A stretch of DNA of 64,000 bases, taken from positions 62,001 through 126,000 of the forward strand of contig DASZSB010000148.1 of assembly GCA_035548835.1 (NCBI GenBank), read 5' to 3'. The notes below the pieces were generated by a model that did no database searches, was not told the DNA's origin, and worked only from the letters and a program-made list of their open reading frames with translations. Both the position numbers and the translations under genes were made by a program. Below are positions 8,583 to 16,833 of the stretch, in pieces. The stretch comes from FEN-1219 sp035548835. Its GTDB lineage: Bacteria; Pseudomonadota; Gammaproteobacteria; Steroidobacterales; Rariloculaceae. Position 1 is the first letter of the stretch. Every line of letters starts with the position of its first letter.

Positions 8583-9117
8583 TGTCGGTGTCGCGCTGAT
8601 CGCGAGCGCGCTGTGCGTTGCCGCGCACGCGCAGTCCGGGCCGGGCTTGGGCCAGCCCGTGTCGGCCGCGGACGCCGCGGCGTGGGACATCAGCATCCAG
8701 CCGGACGGCACGGGCCTGCCGCCGGGCTCCGGCAACGCCGCGGCGGGCGCGCAGATCTTCGCGACGCACTGCGCCGCCTGTCACGGCCAGGGCGGCGTGG
8801 GCCAGCCGAACGACAAGCTCGTGGGCGGGCAGGGCACGCTCACGCAGCTGCAGCAGGTGCGCACGGTCGGCAGCTACTGGCCGTACGCGACGACGATCTT
8901 CGACTACATCCGCCGTGCGATGCCGTTCCAGACGCCGGAGTCGCTCACGAACGATCAGGTGTACGCGCTGACGGCGTACCTGCTCTCCGAGAACGGCATC
9001 ATCGGCGCGAACGACACGATGAACGCGCAGACGCTGCGGCAGGTGAAGATGCCGAACCGCGACGGGTTCATCATGGCGTACCCGAAGCGAGCCGATCAGG
9101 GCCGTACGCGCCGCTGA
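8569..9117 (+). CDS. SoxD-like monohaem cytochrome c
   Basis: A 182-residue exported cytochrome with a signal peptide ending Ala-His-Ala-Gln and one haem-binding CAACH motif at residues 68-72. Met-Pro-Phe in the second half is a possible axial-ligand region. It overlaps soxC by 14 bases. Well-studied SoxD proteins carry two haems and are about twice as long, so this is a short single-haem partner like those paired with many SorAB/SoxC-type enzymes. It would carry electrons from the molybdoenzyme to the respiratory chain in the periplasm. Confidence 0.85.
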   Translation: MSTRSVGVALIASALCVAAHAQSGPGLGQPVSAADAAAWDISIQPDGTGLPPGSGNAAAGAQIFATHCAACHGQGGVGQPNDKLVGGQGTLTQLQQVRTVGSYWPYATTIFDYIRRAMPFQTPESLTNDQVYALTAYLLSENGIIGANDTMNAQTLRQVKMPNRDGFIMAYPKRADQGRTRR

Positions 9118-9120
9118 CGC

Positions 9121-10194
9121 GTGGTTCGCGTACTTCTCTTCGTCGTCGTCATCGCGGCGCTCGCGGGCATCGTGCTCTCGCTGCTGCGGCGTACGCCGAA
9201 GACTCCCGTGGACCGCTCGGCCGAGGCCACGGGCATTCAGCCAGCGCTGCCGGCCCCGAAGGCCGCGCACGCGCTGGGGCGCGAGGCCGCGCGGCACAAG
9301 CTGCACGAGCTCTCGTTCGGCGCCGCGCTCGCGTCGAGCGTGCCGGCGGAGCACGTGAAGGTCGTGAGCGCCGTCGCGGGCGTGCTGCACGCGGCGGCCA
9401 CGGATCCGAAGTACGCGCCGCGTCGGCCGATGCTGCTGCCGCAGCTGCTGCGTGCCGTGAATGACAGCGACACCACGCGCAAGGAGCTCGCGCTGCTGAT
9501 CGCGCACGACCCGGCGCTCGTCGGCAGCCTGCTCAAGCTCGCGAACAGCCCGATCTACCGGCGCGGCTCGCAGCCGGTCGAAGGCGTCGAGCGCGCGCTC
9601 GCGGTGCTCGGCACTCAGGGCGTGCGCTCGCTCGCGGCCGCGGCGTTGATGCAGCCCGTGTTCCGCGCGGCGGCCGGCGACGCGGAGAAGTTCCCCGAGG
9701 TCGTGTGGGAGCACACGTACCGCTCGGCCGCGGCCGCGGAGCTGCACGCAACGAGTGTGGAGAACGCCGACCCTTTCGCCGCGCAGCTGCTGGCCCTCGT
9801 GATGGGGCTCGCGACGATCGTCGTGTACCGCGTTGCGCTCGATCAGTACGCCGGGCGGCGGCTCACGCCGGACCCGGCCGCGCTGGCATCGCTGCTCGAC
9901 GAGCACACGGGCGGCGTGGCGCGGCGTATCGCCGCGAGCTGGGAGCTTTCGGCCTCGATGCTCGAGGCGCTAGACGACCAGCGCCCGGAGAACGTGGCGT
10001 GGCCGCAGACGGCGCTCGGCCGTTCGCTGCGCTTCGGGCTCACGGCCGGCGCGCTCAGCATGCTGCGGACCGCGGAGCTCATCGACGACGACACGGGCCT
10101 CGTGTCGCTCGCGGCCGCGGGCGGCGAGGGTCAGCGCTTCGAACGGCTGTGGGAACGGCTCACCTGGCCGGAGCCGGAGCGCGTCCCAAGCTGA
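9121..10194 (+). CDS. Membrane-anchored HDOD domain protein
   Basis: A 357-residue protein with an N-terminal hydrophobic segment (residues 3-22), a linker, then an HDOD domain from about 110 to 320. Characteristic stretches are IAHDPALVGSLLKLANSPIY and ALAVLGTQGVRSLAAAALM. HDOD proteins are non-catalytic relatives of HD phosphohydrolases that act in signalling. A GTG start lies three bases after the cytochrome stop, so it could be part of that transcript. No receiver, GGDEF or EAL domain is fused to it. Confidence 0.8.
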   Translation: MVRVLLFVVVIAALAGIVLSLLRRTPKTPVDRSAEATGIQPALPAPKAAHALGREAARHKLHELSFGAALASSVPAEHVKVVSAVAGVLHAAATDPKYAPRRPMLLPQLLRAVNDSDTTRKELALLIAHDPALVGSLLKLANSPIYRRGSQPVEGVERALAVLGTQGVRSLAAAALMQPVFRAAAGDAEKFPEVVWEHTYRSAAAAELHATSVENADPFAAQLLALVMGLATIVVYRVALDQYAGRRLTPDPAALASLLDEHTGGVARRIAASWELSASMLEALDDQRPENVAWPQTALGRSLRFGLTAGALSMLRTAELIDDDTGLVSLAAAGGEGQRFERLWERLTWPEPERVPS

Positions 10195-10198
10195 AGGC

Positions 10199-10444
10199 CG
10201 GTGTCAGGTTTTGCGCAGTTGCGCAGAACCTTGACGGTCGAGGTTGCCGACCTCGCTCGACGAGTGACGTCGGTGCGAGAGAGGGCTTTCGGCAGCGTCG
10301 GCGACAGGACGTCGCCGACGCAGCCTACAGGGACGTATTCATGGCGGTGCCGAAAGCCCTCTCTCGCATCGGCGTCACGATAACCACCGGCCCAAAACGT
10401 GGGCGCACCCATGGTTCTGCGCAACTGCCCAAAACCTGACACCG
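10199..10444. repeat. Nested palindromic element, MITE- or BIME-like
   Basis: A 246-bp element made of nested inverted repeats. The outer arms, 10199-10230 and 10413-10444, are 32 bp and match at 31 positions; each begins or ends with the GGTGTCAGG/CCTGACACC sequence. The inner arms, 10274-10294 and 10348-10368, are 21-bp perfect complements. The core hairpin has an 11-bp stem (10295-10305 with 10311-10321) and a 5-base loop. It fills the gap between two convergent stops, 4 bases after one and 3 before the other. It could be a non-autonomous mobile element and also act as a two-way terminator. I saw no second copy in this window. Confidence 0.8.
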
Positions 10445-10447
10445 TCT

Positions 10448-11329
10448 TCAGTCGTAGTAGGCGGGCGACTTCTTGAGCTGGCGGTGATGCACGAGGTCGT
10501 GCTGGATCCAGAGTTGCGCGTGCGACTGCGTGATGAAGGCTTCGATGGCCTCGCGCGACTTCGCCGTCTGCTCCTCGCTGACCTCGAACGTCGGCACACG
10601 GTGCAGCGTGCGCTCGGCCGGGTAGTGGTACAGATCGCCCGAGAGCACCACGGGCCCCGTGTTCGCGAGCTTCACGTACAGCACCGCGTGGCCCTCCGTG
10701 TGCCCCGGCGCCTGCTTGATGACCACGGACCCGTCGCCGAACACGTCGTAGTCCGGCGTCGTGATCAGCGTGGTCTTCGCGTTCTTCAGCGCCGAGAACG
10801 TCTCGGGCCGCGCCCCTCCCGGCGGATTGGCCGAGAACATCGCATCGTGCTCGGTCTTCGAGACGAGCCACTGCGCGCCCGCGAACAGGTTCGCGTCGGC
10901 CGTGTGGTCCCAGTGATAGTGCGACAGCGCGAGGTACGTCACGTCGCTCGGCTTGTAGCCCGCGGCCGCGAGCTGCGACGTCAGCGTCTTGCCTAGCACC
11001 ACGAACCGCTCGGCACCGTCCTTGCGCACGAGGCGCTGCCGGTAGCCGACGTCGCCGCCGCGCTCGTGGTCGGCCACGGCGCCGGCATCCCAGAGCAGCA
11101 CGCCGCGCGGATGCACGATCAGGAACGAGGCGACCGAGATCGACACTTCCTGCACGTCGGCATCGGTCAGCCGGTAGCGCGCGGTCTCCGACTCGAGCAC
11201 GCCGCCGTCGAAGACGTAGATGCGCGGTGATTTGACGGCGGCGGGGCGCGTGGACTGTGCCGAAACGGAGACGGCCGTGAATAGAGCGAGGACGGTGCCG
11301 AGCACGCGCCAGAAGCCGATGCGATGCAT
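10448..11329 (-). CDS. Exported metallo-beta-lactamase-fold hydrolase, AHL-lactonase-like
   Basis: A 293-residue protein with a signal peptide ending near Val-Ser-Ala-Gln. The zinc motif HxHxDH is intact (His137, His139, Asp141, His142), with further ligands in APGHTEGH and SGDLYHY. Overall layout matches the N-acyl-homoserine-lactonase-like group of the fold, but a signal peptide is unusual for lactonases that act on internal signals, so lactone or ester cleavage in the periplasm is equally possible. The ATG at 11329 was chosen because the longer frame adds residues before the signal peptide. It may be cotranscribed with the J-like/PilZ gene upstream. Confidence 0.82.
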   Translation of the reverse strand: MHRIGFWRVLGTVLALFTAVSVSAQSTRPAAVKSPRIYVFDGGVLESETARYRLTDADVQEVSISVASFLIVHPRGVLLWDAGAVADHERGGDVGYRQRLVRKDGAERFVVLGKTLTSQLAAAGYKPSDVTYLALSHYHWDHTADANLFAGAQWLVSKTEHDAMFSANPPGGARPETFSALKNAKTTLITTPDYDVFGDGSVVIKQAPGHTEGHAVLYVKLANTGPVVLSGDLYHYPAERTLHRVPTFEVSEEQTAKSREAIEAFITQSHAQLWIQHDLVHHRQLKKSPAYYD

Positions 11330-11423
11330 GTGATCCCCCGTGGATTGCCGGTGCGCCGTGTCCGCGGCGCCTGCCGCCATGATGCGCCATTTGCCGCGTG
11401 CCGTCACGGCGGCGGGGGCGGGC

Positions 11424-12131
11424 TCAAACTTCGGTCGAGACGAAGCTGCCGCGAATCTGGCGAAAGCGCAGCGTCAGGAACTCGACGCCCGTGCTCCAGC
11501 GATCGACGGCGTCCGGGTCCGGCTCCACATGGGCCACGCGGCCGAGCGCCCGCAGCTCCGCGCAGGCGATCCTCACGATCTGATTCTGCTGCAGGCGAAC
11601 GGCGGAGCGAAACTGCATGCCGTTCAGCGAGAGGTCGCGCATCTCGCCCGTGAAGGGCTGCGGCTGCGGCCACGTGACGCAGATGTCGAGCTGCCGCTGC
11701 TTCGGAATCCGGTTCAGCATGCGCTGGCCGGAGTACTCGAGCCGGTGCCGCTCCGCCGGGCACAGCGGGCTGCCGCAGCGGCCGCAGTCGTCGTCGCGCT
11801 CGAGCCTGCGCTGCAGCCCGTGCGCGGCGCCGCAGAACAGGCAGACGTTGAGTACCAGCGTTTCGGTTTCGTCGTCGGCCGCGCGCGCCTCGGGCGGCGT
11901 GGCCGGTTTCGCGGTGTCGGCCGCGCGCCGCTGGGCATCGTAGGCGGCGCGGCGCTGCGTGTCGCCGAGCACGGCGTAGGCTTCCTCGATCAGGCCGGGA
12001 TCGGCCTCGCCCGCGAACGTCGCGGACGTCTGCAGCCGCTGCAGCAGCGTGCGGTAAATCGCGTGGATCACGGCCGACGGCGCGTCCGGCTGGACGTGCA
12101 GGATGCGGTAGTAGTCGGGCAGGCCGCTCAT
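11424..12131 (-). CDS. J-like domain / zinc ribbon / PilZ fusion protein
   Basis: A 235-residue cytoplasmic protein with three parts. Residues 4-66 resemble a DnaJ J-domain (PDYYRILHV, ending EEAYAVLGDTQRRAAYD) but the HPD tripeptide that stimulates DnaK is missing. Residues 97-124 form a zinc-ribbon-like CxxC...CxxC pattern (Cys97, 100, 116, 119, plus Cys124). Residues 137-225 form a PilZ domain with both c-di-GMP motifs, RxxxR at 137-141 and DLSLNG at 166-171. It therefore probably binds c-di-GMP while using the degenerate J-domain for protein contact. The effector target is unknown. The start at 12131 is preferred to the codon two residues upstream. Confidence 0.78.
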   Translation of the reverse strand: MSGLPDYYRILHVQPDAPSAVIHAIYRTLLQRLQTSATFAGEADPGLIEEAYAVLGDTQRRAAYDAQRRAADTAKPATPPEARAADDETETLVLNVCLFCGAAHGLQRRLERDDDCGRCGSPLCPAERHRLEYSGQRMLNRIPKQRQLDICVTWPQPQPFTGEMRDLSLNGMQFRSAVRLQQNQIVRIACAELRALGRVAHVEPDPDAVDRWSTGVEFLTLRFRQIRGSFVSTEV

Positions 12132-12219
12132 GAGCACGTCACGCTAAGCCGGGCGGCCCGCCATGCCAAGTCGACGCGTTCACACTCCGCCGCCCCGCGG
12201 CCCGTGGGCCGCGCCGGGC

Positions 12220-12624
12220 TCAGTTCGGCGGCTGTGCGGCGGGGTTCGACGAGCCCGCGAACAGCTTGCGGCCATCGTGGAACGTGACCGTGCCGACGTT
12301 GACCGTGAACGAGCCGTTGCGCGCCTGCCAGCCGTCGACCACGAGCACGGTACCGGGCGGCAGGTCCTCCTTGCGCCAGCCGCGGCGGATCAGCCCGTTC
12401 GCGCCGTTGGTCTCGCAGGCCCAGTTCTGCACCTTGCCGTCCGCCCCGGTGACGTCGAGGTAGATCCATGCGTGCGGATTCGACCACTTCATCTCGGTGA
12501 CCTTGCCGGTCAGCTTCAGCGGCTTGTCCGGATCGAATTCGGCCGAGAACGAATGATGCGCGGCCGCGGCGCCGGCCGCGAGCAGCGCCAGCGTGGCGAT
12601 GAGGGCGGACGTCTTCGTGGGCAT
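12220..12624 (-). CDS. Secreted AHHS protein, DUF6152-like (copy 2)
   Basis: A 134-residue exported protein. The signal peptide ends Ala-Ala-Ala before His23-His24-Ser, exposing His-His. Asn-Pro-His is at 49-51, the same spacing as in copy 1. GKVTEM and GWRKEDLPPGT align with the family pattern, and the tail is Pro/Ala/Asn-rich. The ATG is 4 bases after the stop of the upstream partner gene, and AAGGAG lies inside the end of that gene, which indicates an operon. In this pair the order is partner then DUF6152-like, the reverse of the 1637/2056 pair. Confidence 0.85.
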   Translation of the reverse strand: MPTKTSALIATLALLAAGAAAAHHSFSAEFDPDKPLKLTGKVTEMKWSNPHAWIYLDVTGADGKVQNWACETNGANGLIRRGWRKEDLPPGTVLVVDGWQARNGSFTVNVGTVTFHDGRKLFAGSSNPAAQPPN

Positions 12625-12628
12625 CGGC

Positions 12629-14176
12629 CTAGTTCTCCTTGTGCGTGGCGCGGTATTCGTCACGGATTTCCTTCAGGTGCGAGAGGTCGCCATTGTCCTC
12701 GTGGCAGGCAACTTCGAGCAACTCGTCGCGCTTCCTGTGCAGCGGCACCTCGATCGTCCATGGCCGCGTGAACGCGATCGGGTCGGTGACCGTGGCGCGA
12801 TAGATCACGCGATCGGGGCCGACGGGCGTGAACGTCTCGACGACGGTCGCGGCATGCGAGATCACGTCGCCGACTTCGTTCAGCCACGCCTTGCCGTTGA
12901 AGTTGCGGCTCTCGACGACCAGCGTGTCGCCGTCCCAGCGGCCGTTCGAGTCGCCCTGCCACAGGCGCACGTAGTCGGGCAGCGGCGCGCGCGGCGTCAA
13001 CGCGATCTGGCGCCACGACATGCGCTCGAACAGCATCACCACATAGCCCGGCGGCTGCAGGATCTGCATGGGCGCCGGCACGTACTGCGAGCGCGGCACG
13101 CTCGCTACGAAGCAGTGCGCGGTGGGGTCGTCGTAGCCGCGATGCGGGCGCGCGCGGTCGATGGCTTCCGCGCGGGCCCAGCGTTGGTAGGGCAGCGTGC
13201 CGTCCTGCGGATCCACCACGACGCCGCGGCTGGCCGGCGTCAGGAAGTTCTGCGCGCGCGTCTCGAGCCCGTAGTTCGCGCCGCCGGCGTCGGCCTCGTA
13301 CCAGCCGGAGATGTCGGGCTTGCCGTCGGCCAGCCGCCGGATCTCGCCCGTGACCGCGGGCCGCGGCAGCGTCCTGCCGGCCTTCGCGTCGAATGGCGCG
13401 TTGTCCGCGGGCGCCGCGGCCGGGTACCACGTGCGGGCGTCGCGCTCGAACTCGCCGCTCTGCTCCTCTTTCTCCGCCTGGCACTGGTACTCGAGCAGGC
13501 GCGTCATGTCGGTCTGCCGATGCAGCGGCATGTGGATCTTCCACGGCCGCGTGAAGACCTTGGGGTCCTCGATCGTGGCCTCGTAGTCGATCGTGTTCGC
13601 ATCGCGCAGTTTGAAACGTTCGGTGACCTTCAACGCGTCGCTGTGGAAGTTGCCGGCCGCGTCGAGCCAGGTGCGATCGTTGTGATCGGTGACGCTGACC
13701 ACCAGCACGTCGCCTTCCCAGTGCCCGCGCGAGTTGCCCATCCACGACTCGATGCCCTCGTGCATCGTGGGCTGGCCGTTCGTGTAGATGAGCCGGTACA
13801 CCTGCGACCACTCGAACGTGATGGCCACGTGATCGTTCGTCTGGAAGATCTGGAACGGAAACTCGAGGTACATGATGCGCGGCACGCCGGGCAGGTAGCA
13901 CGAGCGGAACGGATCGAGTGTGGCGCGGCCCGCGAAGTTCTTGCGCTGCTGCTCGGCGGCCCAGGGCTGGTACGGAATCTCGCCGCCGTCGATCACGCTC
14001 TCGCCCGCGGGCATCTCGAAACGGGCCGCGTGATAGCGCAGGTCGTAGGCCGCGCGGTTCTGCACGCGCCAGATGCCCTGCAGGTCCGGTTTGCCGCTCG
14101 GCGTGCGCGGCAGCGTCTGCGCGCAGACGGCGCTCGCGCCCAGTGCCAGGACGACGAGCATGACGCGTGCGAGCAT
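12629..14176 (-). CDS. Secreted partner of DUF6152-like protein, tandem double domain (B)
   Basis: A 515-residue exported protein with a signal peptide (MLARVMLVVLALGASAVCAQ). It contains the partner domain twice. Repeat 1 runs from about 23 to 265 and repeat 2 from about 290 to 510. In both, the order is GKPDxxGxW/Y, an LPYQ/IPYQ-W-A segment, a cysteine followed by PR, a QIxQ strand, GHWEGDVLVV or GRWDGDTLVV, a TWL/AWL segment, and DPxxFTRPWxI followed by PLHR. The proteins at 2056 and 22465 have one copy, so this is an internal duplication. The catalytic or binding role is unknown. The ATG at 14176 is chosen because it starts the signal peptide. Confidence 0.78.
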   Translation of the reverse strand: MLARVMLVVLALGASAVCAQTLPRTPSGKPDLQGIWRVQNRAAYDLRYHAARFEMPAGESVIDGGEIPYQPWAAEQQRKNFAGRATLDPFRSCYLPGVPRIMYLEFPFQIFQTNDHVAITFEWSQVYRLIYTNGQPTMHEGIESWMGNSRGHWEGDVLVVSVTDHNDRTWLDAAGNFHSDALKVTERFKLRDANTIDYEATIEDPKVFTRPWKIHMPLHRQTDMTRLLEYQCQAEKEEQSGEFERDARTWYPAAAPADNAPFDAKAGRTLPRPAVTGEIRRLADGKPDISGWYEADAGGANYGLETRAQNFLTPASRGVVVDPQDGTLPYQRWARAEAIDRARPHRGYDDPTAHCFVASVPRSQYVPAPMQILQPPGYVVMLFERMSWRQIALTPRAPLPDYVRLWQGDSNGRWDGDTLVVESRNFNGKAWLNEVGDVISHAATVVETFTPVGPDRVIYRATVTDPIAFTRPWTIEVPLHRKRDELLEVACHEDNGDLSHLKEIRDEYRATHKEN

Positions 14177-14285
14177 CGAATCCCCCCGGATGATCCCTTC
14201 GGGCTCATATAGCGAATGGGCGCGAGGGAGTAAAGCGCCGCCGCGCGCGAGGCCGTGAAGTTTTCTCGCGGCCGGCACGCCACGC

Positions 14286-14291
14286 TAGACT
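14286..14291 (+). promoter_or_regulatory. Possible -10 element of the DUF5916 gene
   Basis: TAGACT lies 32 bases before the ATG at 14324, in the gap between divergent genes. The -35 region is not clear; the AT-richer TTTTCT at 14261-14266 is 19 bases upstream. The same hexamer is seen before two other genes of the window. Confidence 0.35.
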
Positions 14292-14323
14292 GTGCGCCTC
14301 GTCTTTCCGGGGGATCGTCGTCG

Positions 14324-16564
14324 ATGGGGCCGTCGCCCGCTTTCGGCCGGCGCCGCGCGGGCGCCGCCGGTGTCGTTTGTCTCGCGTTCGCCGGGGGCGG
14401 CATGGCGTGCGACGCGTGGGCCCAGGACGACGCCACCGAGGACAAGAAGGTGCGGATCGTGCGCGCCAGCTTGCCGCCGGTCATCGACGGCAAGGTGGAC
14501 GATGCAGTGTGGGCGACCGCACCGCTGATCGACGACTTCCACCAGGTGCGGCCGACGGATGGCGGCGCGCCGTCCGAGCGCACGGAAGTGCGGCTCCTGT
14601 ACGACGACGACTATCTGTACATCGCCGCGCGTCTCTACGACAGCGAGCCCGACAGGATCACGCGCAATGTCATGCGCCACGGCAACGCGCTCGGCCAGGA
14701 CGATCGGCTCGCGATCGTGATCGACCCGTTCAACACCGGGCGCAACGGCTACCGGTTCGAGACCAACGCGAACGGCGTGCGGCACGACATGCTCTACAAG
14801 AACGTCAGCGAGCTGCAGCGCGACTGGACCGTGATCTGGGAGACGCAGAGCTCCGTCGACGAGAACGGCTGGGCGTTCGAGATGGCCATCCCGTTCAAGT
14901 CGCTGCCGTTCAACCCGAACATCGACACGTGGGGGTTCAACTTCGCGCGCGGCATCCGCCGGCGCGGCGAGGAAGTGGTATGGGTGTCGCGCAACCGCAC
15001 CTACAACCCGAACGTGGTGGGCTACGTATCGGGCTTCGCCGGCATGGATCAGGGCGTGGGGCTCGACATCGTGCCGTCGCTGTCCGCGCATCGGCGGCGG
15101 ACGTTCGCGCCCGGCGCCACGGACACGAGCTACGATCCGTCCGTCGACCTGTACTACCGCATCACGCCGTCCTTGAACGCGTCGTTGACGATCAACACGG
15201 ACTTCTCGGCCACCGAGATCGACGATCGGCAGGTCAATCTGACGCGCTTCAGCCTGTTCTTCCCGGAAAAGCGCGATTTCTTCCTGAACGACTCGGATCT
15301 CTTCGAGTTCGGCCGCATCGGTCGCGGCAACAACGAGTCGACGACGCTCGCGGGCTTGCAGAACGGCCGCCCGTTCTTCTCGCGGCGCGTGGGCTTGAGC
15401 GCGACCGGCCAGCCGGTGGATCTCGAGTACGGCGGCAAGCTGAGCGGCCGCGTGGGGCGATTCAGCATCGGCACGTTTGCGCTGCACCAGGGGAGTTTCG
15501 GCGGTGTCGAGGACAAGAGCCTCGTGATCGGCCGCGTATCCGCCGACGTGCTGGCCGAGTCCTCGGTGGGCATGGTGTTCACGGACGGCGACCCCGCCAC
15601 GAACGGCGACAACTCGCTCGCGGGCCTGGACTTCCAGTACCTGAACACGCGGTTCGCTGGCGGTCGCACGCTCGAGGCCACGGCGTGGTACCAGCGCTCG
15701 AGCACGCCGGGCAGACAGGGCGACGACGCGGCCTACGCGGTCGGGTTCGACGTGCCGAACGCCGAAGGGTGGAAGGGCGGCATGTCGTTCAAGGAGCTCG
15801 GCAGCAACTTCAACCCCGCGCTCGGTTTCGTGAACCGCACCGGCGTGCGCGATTACCTGGCCCAGACCGGCTATACGCACTTCGTCAAAGGGCGCAAGTT
15901 CCTGCAGACCGTGGCCGCCGGCGTCGACGCCGAGCGCGTGGACGTCCTCGGCGGCGGGCTGCAGACGCAGGTGCTGTTCGCGCGGTTGCTCGATCTCGAG
16001 AGCCGCACGCGCGACACCTTCCGCCTCGTGTACCAGACGAGCGAGGAGATCGTGACTCAGCCGTTCACGCTGTACTCCGACCCGACGCGTCAGGTCGGCG
16101 TGGGAGCCGGGCGCTACGCGTTCGATCGCGCCGGCTTCGACGTGGGCTCGGGCCCGCAGCGCAAGCTGTCGGCGAGCTTCCACTATCGGGACGGTGACTT
16201 CTACGACGGCACCCGCAGGAACGTCAGCGGCGACGTCACCTGGAAGCCCTCGCCGCGGTTCAACATGACGTTGCGCTACGACTGGAACGACATCGCGCTG
16301 TCGCAGGGCCAGTTCACGAGCCGCCTCGTCGGGGTCGTCACGGAGATGGCGATCCGCCTGAACCTCACGTGGATCAACCTGATCCAGTACGACAACACGT
16401 CGGAAGTGCTCGGCGTGAACAGCCGGCTGCAATGGATTCCCAAGGCCGGCCGCCAGGGATTCATCGTGCTGAACCACAACCTGCAGGACATCGACAAGGA
16501 CGACGTGTTCCACTCGCAGCTGTCGGACCTGAACGTGAAGTTCGCGTACACGTTCCGGTTCTGA
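14324..16564 (+). CDS. DUF5916 outer-membrane protein with N-terminal CBM9-like domain
   Basis: A 746-residue exported protein. After the signal peptide (ending Ala-Trp-Ala-Gln) comes a carbohydrate-binding family 9-like sandwich at about 45-220, with PPVIDGKVDDAVW, YLYIAARLYD and ENGWAFEMAIPFKSLPF motifs. The rest matches the DUF5916 layout, including FFPEKRDFFLN, and ends in a long series of amphipathic strands. The last residue is Phe (AYTFRF), the usual BamA signal of outer-membrane beta-barrels. It probably binds an extracellular polymer, but ligand and transport role are unknown. ATG 14324 is preferred over 14255 because the signal peptide follows it. Confidence 0.8.
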   Translation: MGPSPAFGRRRAGAAGVVCLAFAGGGMACDAWAQDDATEDKKVRIVRASLPPVIDGKVDDAVWATAPLIDDFHQVRPTDGGAPSERTEVRLLYDDDYLYIAARLYDSEPDRITRNVMRHGNALGQDDRLAIVIDPFNTGRNGYRFETNANGVRHDMLYKNVSELQRDWTVIWETQSSVDENGWAFEMAIPFKSLPFNPNIDTWGFNFARGIRRRGEEVVWVSRNRTYNPNVVGYVSGFAGMDQGVGLDIVPSLSAHRRRTFAPGATDTSYDPSVDLYYRITPSLNASLTINTDFSATEIDDRQVNLTRFSLFFPEKRDFFLNDSDLFEFGRIGRGNNESTTLAGLQNGRPFFSRRVGLSATGQPVDLEYGGKLSGRVGRFSIGTFALHQGSFGGVEDKSLVIGRVSADVLAESSVGMVFTDGDPATNGDNSLAGLDFQYLNTRFAGGRTLEATAWYQRSSTPGRQGDDAAYAVGFDVPNAEGWKGGMSFKELGSNFNPALGFVNRTGVRDYLAQTGYTHFVKGRKFLQTVAAGVDAERVDVLGGGLQTQVLFARLLDLESRTRDTFRLVYQTSEEIVTQPFTLYSDPTRQVGVGAGRYAFDRAGFDVGSGPQRKLSASFHYRDGDFYDGTRRNVSGDVTWKPSPRFNMTLRYDWNDIALSQGQFTSRLVGVVTEMAIRLNLTWINLIQYDNTSEVLGVNSRLQWIPKAGRQGFIVLNHNLQDIDKDDVFHSQLSDLNVKFAYTFRF

Positions 16565-16601
16565 CCGGCAGCCTGCCGGGCTTCCGGGGGGCGCGGGACG
16601 C

Positions 16602-16733
16602 TCAGGTGCCGCCCGCGCGCAGTTCGAGCCGCAACACGACGAACTCCGCCGGCTTCAGCGGCACGAAGCCGACGAGCGGGTTGACCAGGCCGTTCGCGAT
16701 GTCGGACCGTGTCGTCGTCGCCGCGCTGACGCG
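16602..16733 (-). pseudogene. Remnant of a contractile-tail sheath protein C-terminus
   Basis: A 43-codon open stretch on the minus strand ends in a TGA at 16602-16604 and has an upstream stop at 16734-16736. It reads TTTRSDIANG followed by a strand and PLKPAEFVVLRLELRAGGT at the end. The KPAEFVV motif a few residues before the stop is typical of the last strand of phage and contractile-injection-system tail sheath proteins. No start codon or rest of the gene is present, and no other tail genes are nearby, so this is a decayed fragment. The assignment rests on motif recognition only. Confidence 0.5.
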
Positions 16734-16833
16734 TCAGCCGCCGAGGTACTCATCCGTAATTGCCGAGATGGCGCCGCGGCGGGTATCCGCCGAGGATGGC
16801 TCGTCACCAGCCAGCTTCCCGGTGGAGCCAAAC

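Noticed and set aside
7296..9117. Full thiosulfate-oxidising sox cluster
   Set aside because: Only a SoxC-like enzyme and a short monohaem cytochrome are present; no soxX, A, Y, Z or B genes lie within the window, so complete thiosulfate oxidation cannot be claimed.
16565..16579. CCGGCAG-C-CTGCCGG palindrome after the DUF5916 gene
   Set aside because: A realistic loop leaves only a 5-bp stem and no T-run follows, so I do not call it a terminator.
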